Positions 5,519 through 5,621 of a DNA stretch of 5,621 bases are shown in pieces. Below the pieces are notes generated by a model. That model saw only the letters and a list, made by a program, of their open reading frames with translations. It was not told the origin of the DNA and did not search any database. The position numbers and the translations under genes were made by a program. This DNA comes from Pseudomonadota bacterium (GTDB taxonomy: Bacteria; Pseudomonadota; Alphaproteobacteria; UBA9655), in contig JAKBAL010000166.1 of the NCBI GenBank assembly GCA_021809225.1, forward strand, positions 1-5,621, read 5' to 3'. Within the stretch, counting starts at the first letter, position 1, and each line of letters begins with the position of its first letter.

Positions 5519-5621
5519 CTATCGTCCGACCCTACGGGTTGATTTTTGAGTAGAAGAGTCTGCAGTTTCACTGTAGATAAACCCACAATCGATAAGAAAT
5601 TTACGAAGAGAACTGATACGG
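5519..5621 (-). CDS. Possible 3' end of a gene entering from the right edge (weak)
   Basis: On the minus strand one frame is open from the window edge to a TAG stop at 5519-5521. It encodes about 33 residues: RISSLRKFLIDCGFIYSETA, then DSSTQKSTRRVGR. The codons (CGT, CTT, ATC, GAT) resemble those of the housekeeping genes here. If real, it is the C terminus of a gene converging on the reductase gene. I recognise no family. An open frame this short is common by chance, and the terminator-like hairpin lies inside it, so this is a tentative entry. Confidence 0.2.
   Translation of the reverse strand, partial: RISSLRKFLIDCGFIYSETADSSTQKSTRRVGR
5527..5547 (+). terminator. Possible intrinsic terminator after the reductase gene
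   Basis: CGACCC (5527-5532) can pair with GGGTTG (5536-5541), one pair being G-U, around a TAC loop. An A and then five T (5543-5547) follow. The stem is short, the loop is minimal and the site lies about 100 bp after the reductase stop, so it is a modest candidate. It would end transcripts running rightward from 4202 and 4665. Confidence 0.35.

Noticed and set aside
5351..5542. 63-codon plus-strand frame across the SDR 3' end and the spacer
   Set aside because: It has no ribosome site or family resemblance, and half of it overlaps the SDR gene in another frame.

Overview
The window looks like chromosomal DNA of an alphaproteobacterium, probably one of the AT-leaning lineages that include many intracellular bacteria (Holosporales- or Rickettsiales-like). 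This placement is an inference from protein character: YidC has the large periplasmic domain of Gram-negative bacteria and a Lys-containing second membrane segment, the L34 sequence is of alphaproteobacterial type, and NAD kinase is the short form with a GGDGFML motif. No 16S gene or other decisive marker is present.

Positions 76 to 3944 hold one very compact plus-strand operon: rpmH (ribosomal protein L34), rnpA (RNase P protein), yidD (membrane insertion efficiency factor), yidC (membrane protein insertase), engB/yihA (ribosome-assembly GTPase) and nadK (NAD kinase). A good promoter (TTGACT, 18 bp, TATATA) precedes rpmH. The junctions are an 8-nt overlap, a 4-nt overlap, a 2-nt gap, a 23-nt overlap and a 10-nt gap, so translational coupling is likely. 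The first five genes join ribosome production, tRNA maturation and inner-membrane protein insertion. NAD kinase, which supplies NADP, rides at the end.

Positions 3945 to 4201 are non-coding and AT-rich. They hold two inverted repeats, one over the nadK stop and one perfect 9-bp repeat at 3993-4034, neither followed by a T-run. This is the main break in the window.

Positions 4202 to 5426 hold two plus-strand genes. The first encodes a small exported protein with a clear signal peptide, no recognisable family and codon use unlike its neighbours (all Arg codons AGA, 11 of 15 Ile codons ATA). The second encodes a classical short-chain dehydrogenase/reductase with an intact active site and a hydrophobic C-terminal segment. 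The last 195 bases contain a CAA repeat, a modest terminator-like hairpin and a possible but weak reading frame entering from the right edge on the minus strand.

Most of the window is ordinary housekeeping DNA. I found no convincing new system. The orphan secreted gene and the structured spacer in front of it are the parts most worth a second look.
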